Shown here piece by piece: positions 44,039 through 56,400 of a stretch of 64,000 nucleotides of DNA. Position 1 is the stretch's first letter. Each line of letters begins with the position of its first letter. The notes under the pieces are model-generated. The model did not search any database. It saw only the letters and a program-made list of their open reading frames with translations, and was not told the DNA's origin. Made by a program: the position numbers and the translations under genes. Source of the DNA: Strix aluco (Eukaryota; Chordata; Aves; Strigiformes; Strigidae); assembly GCF_031877795.1 (NCBI RefSeq), contig NC_133932.1, forward strand, positions 18,292,180-18,356,179, written 5' to 3'.

Positions 44039-45514
44039 TATAAATATGGTGCTTCTCCCTGTCATCCCTTCAAGCCATTAAAAGGTGCACAGGCTCTCTC
44101 GTTTTTCATTTGAATGTCACACCTCTTCTTAGTACTGACCTTACGTGCAACGTTGTATCGGGCTGTACTCTCGCATAGACTGTTGGATAGTACCTAGCCT
44201 AGATTAGTAGAGAGCAGATTAATCTGCATTACCGGTGCTAACACCAGTGACGGGAGGTTGCATCTGGCTGTTCAGCCAAAGGATAAAAATCAAAGGTGTC
44301 TCTTGAACTCAGTGGGCTATTGACTGAATTCATCACGCTCAAAAAACAAAAGCTACAGGAGAAAGGCATATTCTATCTTGACTGCTACAATGCATGTTTT
44401 AGGAGGTATGAAGATAAACCCTCCGTGCCCCTCCGCCCACCCCCTTCCAAGAAAAAGGACTAGAGAAAAAAGATGCAACTTCTAGAGCAATGAGGCTTTT
44501 AATAGCCAAGTAAATTTCCCTGTATCATGCCCATTCAATGAGCTACTTTGTCTGACACTCTGCCTTACTCGGTACCAGCATAAGACTCTTCCAGGAAATA
44601 TTAAACAAAACAAAAAAAAAATATATTGCTGTACAGCCAGTTGCCTGCGTTACGCTATGGAAGATGTAGAATTCCTCTCTGATCCACAACTTTCCACCTA
44701 CAAGCAAAACCGTAGTGAAGCTTTCCTCCATTTCCAATGCGCTCTGATGGCTCTTCCCCAGGGAAAGCCTTTCCTCTGTCACTCTGGGGGCATAGCTGGT
44801 CATAGGCAAGGCAAGCCCCGAGCCCCACGCACCATCCGAGGCCACCACCGTCCTCCTGTAGCCGTGAGCAAGATCTCAAACTCCTTTTCCGCTGCAGGAG
44901 AAGAGTTGTTAATAGAAATGGATGCACATGGCACAGTCTGTTCCAGAACAGTCACAGCTGTTCAAAGCTTTCCGTGCCCTGGATTGGGGGGTTTCAGGAC
45001 CAGCTCCTGGGTCAGCTTGCACCGAGGCTAGCGACAGCTGTGCTTCATGCAGGTAACTCAGGTTTAACCCTTTGTCCCCTGACCATCCCCACAGGTCCAG
45101 CAGCATAGAAAGTCACAGTGGGCTGCGTTGGAGCAACCTGCTCCGCTGGACTTGTGGCAAATGTTGCGTCTGCATCCCTGCCCTTCTGTTCTCCCTGTAG
45201 GGTCCTGGTCAATACAACAAGCTGCTCTCCCTGGAAATGACCATCGTGGCGAAAGACAGGCTCCACTGTGAGCCACGACCTTCACCCACCGAGCAGCCAG
45301 CACAGCCAGGGACACGTTTGTGCGAAAGTCCCTTCTCATGGCAAAAAGGGGATCCATAGTCAGCTTTGGATGTCGTGTGTCTGGTGTAACTGTTGATACT
45401 GCGCAATGCCTTGGTTAAAATAGAAGCGACGAAGAGAGTTAAAAACCTGCCCTTTTCAGGAAAAATGCAGGAAATCGGCATCTTTTGGCTATTTTACACT
45501 CCAACAAGAAAGAT
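44038..45514. other. Spacer with no recognised gene, unit 2
   Basis: Copy of 20590-22065; nothing recognised. The A-run variant is near 44609-44621. Confidence 0.6.
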
Positions 45515-46449
45515 TGTGGGCCCGTGTTTTGCTGATTAGGGATACCAATCAAACTCAGACACCAGAGTGAAAAGAGCAGGCGTATTTTACTGGAAATAGC
45601 TAAATCATGTAACAGAATAATACAGAAAACATACAACAAGAAAAGACAGAATAGTGCACTTAAACAAACAGGAAAATACAGGGTAATGCATCAAATCGTT
45701 ACTACACGAGAGAGAGAATAGTGATTAAGAAAGATCCATCACCACTTGCATATGTTACCATCATCCAGATCCGCAGTCGCCGGGGAGCCCCGGTTACAGC
45801 GAGGATTTGGAGAGCCTTTCCCGGCAAGTGGGAAATCCTACGCGGTGCGTCCACCCGTAGGTGAGGCTTCCAAAGTCGCTGTGAGCGGGTCCCGCCTTAT
45901 ATACCCCCAAATCAGCAAGCCAGAATAACTGGCACCTTTGTTTTGAGCGGAACATCTGGTTTCACTCTCACATTAGATTCCCCCGGAGCCTGGCCAGGGC
46001 TCAAGGGAGAAGCTAAGGGAGTTTCCCTGCTTATCTAATTTATTTATGTTCTTTTTAGAACAAGGCCACACGTCTGGTCCCAAGGCCGGACAGCAGGCTT
46101 CATGGCCTTGTTAACTTACCTGTACGCAAAAAAGAAGATACATACATTCAGGATAGACATGTTTTCATTACATTCATCATCAGTCAGGAGTCTATGATAT
46201 CTAAGCTACATCTTTCATTAATGAGCATACATATTTCGTTAATGACTACATACTAAGTTAGCAGCTTTGGCTCGGGGCCTGTGGTTCAGGCTTCAATACT
46301 TCAACACTTTAGCACTTTTTACATCAGGATAGGCGGTTTGTTATAACCTAGTACAATACCTACTAGCACAACGGTTATCAGTTACAAAATATACAGGATT
46401 CATCTATAGGTCAACTCTGGCTTGGGCCTATTGTCCAAGCCTTAGCACT
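45515..46449 (-). repeat. Solo-LTR-like element, unit 2
   Basis: Copy of 22066-23000 with the TATATAA box at 45903-45897. Confidence 0.6.
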
Positions 46450-46829
46450 TCAGCCCGGTGGTTAATGCTTTAAGGGAAGTTCAGCACGTTGGGAAAAGGG
46501 ATATAAGACCACTCTTCTGGACACTGTCTGGACTGGGCTAGGCTGGGCTTGGAGAGCCTGGGAGGGTCCCCGGGGTCCCAGCTTTCCTGCAGTGCTGACT
46601 GTGGCGGCTGCGGCCTGTTCTTTCCTGCCGTGCTGACTGCACCCACCTGGTGGGGCTGTCCTTGGGAAGGGCACCAGAGCTGAAAAAGCCCCTGGTAGAG
46701 GGGCGGGGAGAAGCTCTTCTCCAGAGATTTGCCAGAAACTCTCCAGAGCATCCCTTTTCCAGCGCATGAGATGCTCTGTGTGACAAGGGAAGGTGCCCAT
46801 TAGTCCACAGTCCTGGGCAAGCGGGTCTA

Positions 46830-46912
46830 GGTGACCCTGCTTGAGCAGGCAGGTTGGACCAGAGGACCTTCACAGGTCCCTCCAAGCCTCAGCTGTTCTA
46901 TGGGATTCTGTG
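46830..46912 (+). repeat. CR1 LINE 3' end fragment, unit 2
   Basis: Copy of 23381-23463 with one base change (A for C at 46884). Confidence 0.8.
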
Positions 46913-47081
46913 CTTCGTTTGACTCCTCAAGCACCTGAACTCAGCCCCGATGCCTGCTGGAAAGGATTCTGGCGCAAGGGATGATGATCCCAAACTCCTC
47001 CACTAGGATTCATCCCAAAACAACTTCTACCTAGTCCAGAATATCGTATGGCACACACAGTCAGAAGGGAGAAAATGTCCT

Positions 47082-47087
47082 TTTATT
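47082..47087 (-). promoter_or_regulatory. Poly(A) signal AATAAA of gene 3
   Basis: Same hexamer and GT-rich downstream element as in gene 2, about 320 nt after the stop at 47409-47411. Confidence 0.6.
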
Positions 47088-47408
47088 GTGGACATCCAGT
47101 GCAGGAGCCCAGGAGTCACAGGGGTTCAACCAGTAACAAGAAATCAGCACCTACAACGACAGAGCCAGAAAGCACTGGTAAAGCCACAAAGGCAGGAACA
47201 GGCATGGCTTGGTTCCCCTTTCTTTGGGAAACACAGTTGACAAGGAATTGTTGATATCCCAGAAGAGAGCTACTGCTGGCCTTAGCTCCGGGGTGGCTCT
47301 GGCACCTTATCCCCTCTAAGGTAATGCCCTTAGAGAGCTGTGCATGTGCAGAGGTGCACAGTGCCCCTGTGCCACACAGCAGGGCTCCCCTGGGGAGCTG
47401 CCACGGGG

Positions 47409-50400
47409 TTATTTCCAAACCCTGCATAGCACCATCCCTCGCCGTCCCTTGCCAGTCAGTTGGACTGACTTAGAGCAGGGTGGAGAGTTGGCAAAGATAG
47501 GCAGCAAAGCCTGGTACACACCTGGGGCTTCCTGATCTTTCGCACCTCCCTGCTTTTCTTCTGTCCCCTTCTTTTCCTCTCTTCTCTTCTTTGCTTCGTG
47601 GCATGGCCTCTCCTCTGCCCAGGTCTCTTCTCTCTTTCGTTTCCTTTGGCCGTCGTCTTCCTGGCAGGAGCCTGCAAACCTTTCCATCCCACAGCATGGT
47701 TAGACAGGGAAAGCCAGGATCAACTGGAATCAGCTCTTGATTTAACCAAAGCTGACTCGTTTTACCTTCTGTGCTCCGAGAGGCTCTTCAGTTCTTCTGC
47801 GCATCCCAGGGATTCTACCACGGTCTCAGTGGTGGCTGGAGACAAAGCAACGGGTGCCTAAAACAGAAAGGTCGTCATTAGCAGGTGGCAAGGGATGCCC
47901 TGAAGTAGTAAGCAACTGCTTGGCACGTTGCTGCCTTAGCTCTACAGGGGAGATCTCTTTGGCTGGTTTGAGTCAGCCCTTTCTTCCAAGGTTCTCGCTC
48001 TGGAACACAGTGTTCACATGGGTGGGGGACAGTCCATTTGTGGGGGCCATTCAGCAGAGAGCCTGCGATCCCCTGCCAGGCAAGGAAAGGCTTGCCCACT
48101 TCCTTCTGCCAGCATTTCTTCTGCCCTCCCAAGACAGAGCTCTGCGGATGTCCATTTGGTGCAAGACAACCTTCTGTGGTGGGAGGCTTTGCTTTTGAAA
48201 TCTATCTTTCTGTGGCGTTTTGTAGGTATTTCCTCTGATTAAGCACATGCCTAAGGCATAGGAGAAAAGACCTTTCCAGTTTTACTGACAGTGTATCATT
48301 CCATGGGGGGAAAAATAAAATGCAAAGCCACAAGAGACTGAACGCCAGGAAGAGGCACAGCAGCTGCTTGGACTCAACAGCAACTGCCCTCCTCCTGCCT
48401 AAGACACATTGTTGCAGCGCTTGTGGAGCTGCCATACCTCCGCCCTTTCTGCTCCCACCACCGCCTCTCCCCCCGCTGCTCTCTGGAGGATGAGCAGAGA
48501 GGCTGGTGCATCCAGGCAGGCTTTTGCCTGGTGCTCGGCATCTGCTTCGCCTGGAGGGCCGTGCTGCTTTTCCAAAGGCAACTCTGGAAAGCAAAAGCGT
48601 GTGCAGCAAAGTGACTGGTTGGAAGTGGACAACAGCTAAAGCAAAACCCACAGGAAGCCCTACCCCAGCTGTCTGCTCAGGCTGTGACAGCCCTCAGTCC
48701 CTCCTCATACCTGTGGGTCTGTCCACGGGCTCAGGTGACGTCTGGCCAGCCATCTCCTCCCCAAAGATGTCGCTGCCGTTTTCAATCAGAAATTCCACCA
48801 GCAGCTTCACCTGCACACATCAAAGCCTTGGTTTCAGGGCAGGTGTCTGAAAACACGTCAAGCAGCCTTTCCCGCTCCTGAGCCTTGCTTCTGCGCAGAA
48901 GGCTGTGGCTGTGGGGCTGCTCTTCCAGGCAGCCACTCCACCGGCATTTGCGCAAGAGAGGAGCAAGCTCTGAGGGTCCAGGCAGGCTGCAGCCAGCCGG
49001 TCAGTACAGCGTACCTTCTCGGTCACCTCCAGCGCGGCCTCGAGGGGGAGCAGCTCCTCGTCAGGTGGGCCCAGCAGGTTTGGCCCCAGGCAGATGGCCA
49101 GGTTGCTGGAGGTCATTCTGCTGGTGGACACGTGGTGGCCGATGTTCTGCAGCAGGGAGAGCAGCCGCTGGAGGAGGAGGAGATGGGCTGCAGGCAACTT
49201 CTCGGCCACCCTGAGGGAGCAGGAACACAACGTTAAGGAAGCAGATGCTGCCCACAGCTGTCCCTGAAGCTTGCACAAGGCAGGCGGGAGCCAGTGTCTG
49301 TGCTGCGCCACTTTCCAGGTGCTCTCAGGCAGCGATCAGGAGGAAAACACACTGTTGCTTCCCAGCTCCTGGTTTCACCCAAGCCCACGCAAGGGAAGGC
49401 TCCCTGCCCACGCCCTTTCCCCCCGAAATGCAACCCCAGCCCAGCAAATGCAAGCTGCCAGAAAATGCAACCTTCTAAGGAGCCCGTCCCTTTTCAGGCA
49501 AGTCCCAGGACTCTGCCACTCCCTACTCAACAGGCAGGCTGCTGGCCACACTTACACTTTCAGCGCTTCCACCCTGGCCTCCTTGCTTGGCCTCTCCATG
49601 GCTTGCATCCAGTCCTGGTAGACGCCGACAACGAGGAGCTTGCCGGGGATGCTGCGTAGAAAGTCCTGCAAGGCCAAGGGCTTCAGGTGAGCCTTTGAAG
49701 ATTCCAGGCCAGCCAGGAGCTCTTCCAGCTGCAGGGCAGAAGCGCTCACCTTCAAGATGGCAGCTAGCAGGATGACAGGCTGGTTTGCCAGGTCCACATC
49801 TGCGCCGCGGTCGAGGTCCTCCTTCAGCTTCTGGAGCGCTGTCCCCCTGTCGGATCTCCGGAATATCCCCTCCGTCGACGGTCCTCTCTGGTACAGGATG
49901 TCCAGGAGCTCCTGCGGGAGACGCAGGAGGACAGCTGCTTGGCTGAAGAAACAAGTGACAGCAGAGGCCAGAGCTCTGCCCCAGGCTGGGCTCCCCCCCG
50001 CCCCCGCAAAGGGTCTGGCGCCAGAAGCGGTGGCCGTGGGTGAAGAGCCCAGTGCCCCAGCCACCCCCGCAGACGCTGGGGACACTGCTTCTGGAGCAGC
50101 CGGAGGGAGGGCTGGGGCTCCCCTGTCCAGGCTGGCCTACCTGGATGGGCCGGGGCAGCGTGCCGGCCTCCTCGCAGAGGGCTGCCAGGGGCTGCCCAAA
50201 GAGCGCCCTGCTGCAGCCGGAGCCCGCCTGCCCTGGCGCCGGGGCAGCGGCCGGGCTCTGCCGCAGCGCAAAGGGCCAGGGCAGCCCCCTCCTCCTCCTG
50301 CTGCTGCTGCCGCCGCCGCTCCCTCCCGCTGCAAAGGGAAAGAGAGCAAGAGCCCGTCAGTGGGAACCGCCAGGCCAGCGCTCCCGGAGCCTGCCCTGCC

Positions 50401-53400
50401 CTGCCCTGCCCTGCCTGCAGCGCGGTGCTGAGTGCTGCGGCGGGACGGGACGGGACGGGCAGGGAGCCGGCAGCTGGAGCCAGGGCTCTGGCTCAGCGGC
50501 TCCGGCTCGCAGTCTCCTGAGAGCCAGCGGGACAGCGGGACAGCCCCGCCCAGCCCTCGCCCTGCCCTCCTCCAGGCTGCGAGCAGCAGCAGAGGGAGGC
50601 TCCCTGTCCCGCAGAATCACGTCCAGCGGCCGCTGCCCAGCGGGTGTCCTTGCTCGTCCGGGTGACGTCCGTCCTCCCTTGGGGTGCCCGACCTGCGGGG
50701 TGACACTCAGGGAACAAGGGAGCACGGCTCCTCCCGGCTCTGGCCGAGGAGCAGGGACCCATCTGCCCGGCTCTGGGGACAGAGCTCAGGCAGGCAGCAC
50801 CTCGAGTGCTCAGCACTGTCGAAGGGTCCCGAGCACTCAGCTCTCTCCTGCTGCAGTGTGATGGGCACCGATTTCCTCTGGCCAAAGGGCAGCAGCAACA
50901 GCATCCTCAGTTGTGCAGACGTGCCGGTCCAGGAGAAAAGAAGGCCCTCCCTGCCCTTCGTTCCCAAACTTACCTGGTGAGTGGCAAAGTCCGCCTCCAC
51001 TGGTAGACGGGGCTGTTGGAGGCCCTTGCTTGGGGTCAGCCTGCAAGAAGCAGGCTGCACTTAGAGAGCATCCCCGCGGCAGAAAGGGCCACCAGCAAGC
51101 GGCCACCCGGCACCAGCAGCCTGAGGGCGGCAGAGCGGGGACCCTCTGCCCTCCCACGCTCTCTACCTCACGTGGCAGGTTTCCTCCCAGCACCACCAGC
51201 AAGGACATGCGGCGTTCCTGGTAGCTCCCCAACCCTCTCTGCACCCAGGCTGGCACCGCGGGACCCTCCCTCCCTCCTGCACAGGCTCACCCCACTCGCC
51301 GCACAGCCCTGGCACCCCGGCACAGCCAGAGGTGGGTGAAAGGCAGCCGTTCTCACCTCTGTCTGGCCCTCCATCAGCCTCTCCAGGCTCCTGGCGCTGA
51401 ATGTCCTCCACTGGGCAGGAGAGAAAGAGTGGAAGGAGGTGAGCAGCGATGCCTCTGCTGCTCGGCTGGAGGGCCAGTGCTCGGGGACAGCGGCCAGACT
51501 AGAGAGACACTCACTCCATGGCGTCGGCTCAGCTCCTTCTGCAGGAGTTTGATGGACGGGACGTTGGTCACTCGGGCTCCCGTGGCTCCTTCGGGTGTCC
51601 TGTCACCAGGAAAGGACAGGGAGAAAGCTGGCTGAGCCCCAAGCCACCTCTTTTCCCTTGTCAGGCAGCTCTGCCCGAGAGCTGCCCACAGCCGCAGCGG
51701 CAGCTCTCCCCACCTGGGGAGCTGTGTTCCCCCATCCGGCCGCGCCTGAAGCACCCCCCTAGCTTACCCCAGCAGCTTGCCCAGCCACAGCTGCTTCAGT
51801 GCCCGGGAGCTGCAGAAAGAGAGGAGAACCAGCATCAGGCCCCGCTGCCCCCCAGCCCCTGGGCCCCTGCACAGCCTTGCCCCTTGGGAAGGGCTGAGGG
51901 GCAGCACGAGGCCCCGTGGGGCAGGACAGGGGTGCTGCCCAAGCCCTGGCTCCCTCGTTGCTGCCAGAGCAGCTGCTCCTGCCCTTCCCTTCTGGGGACC
52001 AAAAGGCGACCAGGGGATGCAGGATGTGGGAACGCATCCCCATCCCTCCCTGCCCAGGCTCTGCATGGAGGGCAGAGGCCATTCACAGGGTGGCGTGGGC
52101 ATGGTTGGGACCCTCTCCTGCCCAGCCGTGGGACGTGGCACCACGACTCACCCGAAAGTGGCAACACAGGTGCCGCTGGGCCAGATGAGGAGGATGGAGG
52201 TCCCGTCCTCATCGCTGCCTTCCTCCTCCTCCTCCTCTTTGATGTCCCCCGCTGTCTCCTTCCCGCTGCTCAGCACCCACAGCTGGTCCAGGGCCAGGCG
52301 GAGCTGTGGGCGCAGGGTGGTGCCACGTCTGTGGAGAAGAGAGACAGGCAGTGAGCCGGAGGTGGCCGCCTTGGGGTGCCCCCGGGCAGAGCCCTGCCCC
52401 CCACCTGCCCTTGTGTGGTGGTTTAGGCCCTGCCGGGACCAGAGACCACATTGCCACTGCCCCTCCCCCACCCTCCGACCGGAACGGGGCAGGGAGTGAA
52501 ATACAAACCCCGGGGTTGCGATAACGAGACGTTTAATACAACAATGCAACAACAACAAACCAAACAACAACAAGAACGATAACAATAGCAATAACAGTAA
52601 TAACAATAAACAGAACAAGGGATATAGCGATACAGCAGTGAGGAGAGCGACCCCACACCACGCGTTTACCAACTGAGCAATCCCACACCACTGAGGGATC
52701 TTCTGAGAGGCCGGGTAAGGGAGACAATTGCTCAACCTCCTCCAGGGCAGCTATACCAAAGGCTCACCAGTACTCTCTTGGGTCTTTAAATTACCCTCTC
52801 CTGAGGTAATCTATACCTAGGATGCACGGGGCATCTGGGCCAGTCACAATGGGGTGCTTACGCCAGTCCTTCCCAGTTAAGCTTACTTCAGCTTCTAATA
52901 GGGTCAGCTGTTGGGACCCCCCTGTCACTCCGGAGAGACAGATGGGTTCAACCCCACTGTATGGCATCAGGGTGCACTGTGCACCAGTATCTACCAAGGC
53001 CTTATATTCTCGTGGGTCTGATGTGCCAGGCCATCGGATCCACACCGTCCAGTAAATCCGATTATCCCTTTCCTCCACCTGGCGGGAGGCAGGGCCCCTC
53101 TAATCCTGCTCACCATCACTCACTTGTTGTAAGAGTGACTCCTGCAAGAATGACTCACTTGTCCCCTCAAGACGGTCAGACATAATGTTGGCCATTCTAT
53201 TCTGTCTGGGGGATTTCCGACTGGACACTGGAGCTGCGTCTCTCTTGGAAGACTCCCCTTTCATGGTGGTCTTCCCTTTCAGCTGCTGTACTCGTGCAGC
53301 TAGGGCGAGAGTGGGCTGTCCATCCCACCTCCTCGTGTTTTCCCCATGGTCGCGGAGGAAGAACCACAGGGTGCCCTGTGGTGTGTACCTTCCACTGCCC

Positions 53401-56400
53401 TTCTCTTGGGTGGGGAAACGCCTGCTTCTAATGGCTGAGACATCGGCCCGTGCAGGTGGAATGTAGGACATGTCCTCTTCCACTTTCTGGAGCCTCTGAG
53501 ACAGTTCCCTTACAGCTGAAACCCAGGCATGTTGGGAGGAAGGGAGATTTCCCTCATATTGCTGGAGCTGGCCAATCACTTCGTCCACTGTTTCAGTCTG
53601 GGTGTCTTGCCACCAGGACGCTACTGCTAGTGCTTTGGAATGTGCCTCTGGTGCACTTTGCAGGAACTTCCGCCACATCAGCTGTGTGCAAGGGGCCTGA
53701 TCTGGATCCGTGGGTGACCGCTCATCATTCAGATCACCATAAACCATGTCAAACACAGCCAATTCCCTGAGGTTCTGAATGCCTTTCTCCATGTTGGTCC
53801 CCTTGCCTAACCGACATAGAACATCATCCTTGTAGGGGTACCTCTCCCTTACACTGAGCAGGAGTCGCCTCCAAAGGCTGAGGGTATGAGCCTGTATCCC
53901 TATTGCCTTGTCAATACCAGCCTCCCTGGCTAAAGATCCGAGCTGCTTGGCCTCTCTCCCCTCCAATTCCAAAACACCAGCTCCACGATGCCAGCATCGG
54001 AGCAGACGGGTTCAAATTTCCTCGCCTGGAAGGCAGCTGAAATCCTTCCGCATATCTCGCAACTCACTCAGGGATAGAGATCGGATGGTTACCTCCGGCT
54101 CTTCCTCCTGTTCTCGTGATGGGCCTGGTTCATAATCACCCTGTACACTGCGAGGGGATTTTTTGGTATATTTGGTTTTCTGTATCGGGGCGACTCATAC
54201 TGGCACTGCTTGTCCCTCTGGCCCAGCTGCTGCGCTGGTGGAGGCGACTGGTACTGGCACTGCCTGTCACTCTGGCCCAGCTGCTGTGCTAGTGGAGGCG
54301 ACTGGTACTGGTACTGCCTGTGACTCTGTCCCAGCCGCTGTGCTGCTGGAGGTGACTGGTACTGGCAGTGCCTGTCACTCTGGCCCAGCTGCTGTGCTAG
54401 TGGAGGTGACTGGTACTGCCACTGCCTGTCCCCCTGGCCCAGCTGCTGTGCTAGTGGAGGTGACTGGTACTGGCACTGGCTGTCCTTCTGTCCCAGCTGC
54501 TGTGCTAGTGGAGGTGACTCGTACTGGCACTGCCTGTCCCTCTGGCCCAGCTGCTGTGCTAGTGGAGGCAACTAGTACTGGCACTGCCTGTCCCCCTTGC
54601 CCAGCTGCTGTGCTAGTGGAGGCTACTGGTATTGGCACTGCCTGTCCCCGTGGCCCAGCTGCTCTGCTGGTGGTGGTGACTGGTACTGGCACTGCCTGTC
54701 ACTCTGGCCCAGCTGCTGTGCTGGTGGAGGTGACTGGTACTGGCACTGCCTGTCACTCTGGATCAGCTGGAGTGTTAGTAGTGGCGACTGGTATTGGCAC
54801 TGCCTGTCCCCCTTGCCCAGCTGCTGTGCTAGTGGAGGCGACTGGTATTGGCACTGCCTGTCCCCCTGGCCCAGCTGCTCTGCTGGTGGTGGTGACTGGT
54901 ACTGGCACTGCCTGTCCCCCTGGCCCAGCTGCTGTGCTAGTGGAGGCGACTGCTACTGGCACTGCCTGTCACTCTGGCCCAGCTGCTGTGCTAGTGGAGG
55001 CGACTGCTACTGGCACTGCCTGTCACTCTGGCCCAGATGCTGTGCTGGTGGAGGCGACTGGTACTGGCACTGGCTGTCCCTCTGTCCCAGCTGCTGTGCT
55101 GGTGGAGGTGACTGGTACTGGCACTGCCTGTCACTCTGGCCCAGCTGCTGTGCTAGTGGAGGCGACTGCTACTGGCATTGTCTGTCACTCTGGCCCAGCT
55201 GCTGTGCTAGTGGAGGCGACTGCTACTGGCACTGCCTGTCCCTCTGTCCCAGCTGCTGTGCTAGTGGAGGCGACTGCTACTGGCACTGCCTGTCACTCTG
55301 GCCCAGCTGCTGTGCTGGTGGAGGTGACTGGTACTGGCACTGCCTGTCCCCCTGGCCCAGCTGCTGTGCTAGTTGAGGTGACTGGTACTGGCACTGGCTG
55401 TCCCTCTGTCCCAGCTGCTGTGCTGGTGGAGGTGACTGGTACTGGCACTGGCTGTCCCTCTGTCCCAGCTGCTGTGCTAGTAGAGGCGACTGGTACTGGC
55501 ACTGGCTGTCCCTCTGTCCCAGCTGCTCTGCTGGTGGAGGTGACTGGTACTGGCACTGCCTGTCACTCTGGCCCAGCTGCTGTGCTAGTGGAGGCGACTG
55601 GTACTGGTACTGCCTGTCACTCTGGCCCAGCTGCTGTGCTGGTGGAGGTGACTGGTACTGGCACTGCCTGTCACTCTGGACCAGATGCAGTACTAGTAGT
55701 GGCGACTGGTACTGGCACTCCCTGTCCCTTGGCCCAGCTGCTGTGCTGGTGGAGGTGACTGGTACTGGCACTGCCTGTCACTCTGGCCCAGCCGCTGTGC
55801 TGCTGGAGGTGCCTGGTACTGCCACTGCCTGTCCCCCTGGCCCAGCTGCTGTGCTAGTGGAGGTGACTGGTACTGGCACTGGCTGTCCTTCTGTCCCAGC
55901 TGCTGTGCTAGTGGAGGTGACTCGTACTGGCACTGCCTGTCACTCTGGCCCAGCTGCTGTGCTAGTGGAGGCAACTAGTACTGGCACTGCCTGTCCCCCT
56001 TGCCCAGCTGCTGTGCTAGTGGAGGCTACTGGTATTGGCACTGCCTGTCCCCCTGGCCCAGCTGCTCTGCTGGTGGTGGTGACTGGTACTGGCACTGCCT
56101 GTCCCTCTGGCCCAGCTGCTGTGCTGGTGGAGGTGACTGGTACTGGCACTGCCTGTCACTCTGGCCCAGCTGGAGTGCTAGTAGTGGCGACTGGTATTGG
56201 CACTGCCTGTCCCCCTTGCCCAGCTGCTGTGCTAGTGGAGGCAACTGGTACTGGCACTGCCTGTCACTCTGGCCCAGCTGCTGTGCTGGTGGAGGTGACT
56301 GGTACTGGTACTGCCTGTCCCCCTGGCCCAGCTGCTGTGCTAGTGGAGGCGACTGGTACTGGCACTGCCTGTCACTCTGGCCCAGCTGCTGTGCTGGTGG

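Larger units (their letters stand above)
27984..51422. repeat. Tandem segmental duplication, unit 2
   Basis: Second full period. It repeats unit 1 base for base over long stretches: for example 28079-28915 equals 96-932, and 42366-43990 matches 18918-20542. It contains the 5' five coding exons of gene 2 with the intronic ERV, then the spacer and the 3' eleven coding exons of gene 3. The array inside the ERV is 4,535 bp shorter than in unit 1, which is 84 repeats of 54 bp less one base. Confidence 0.97.
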
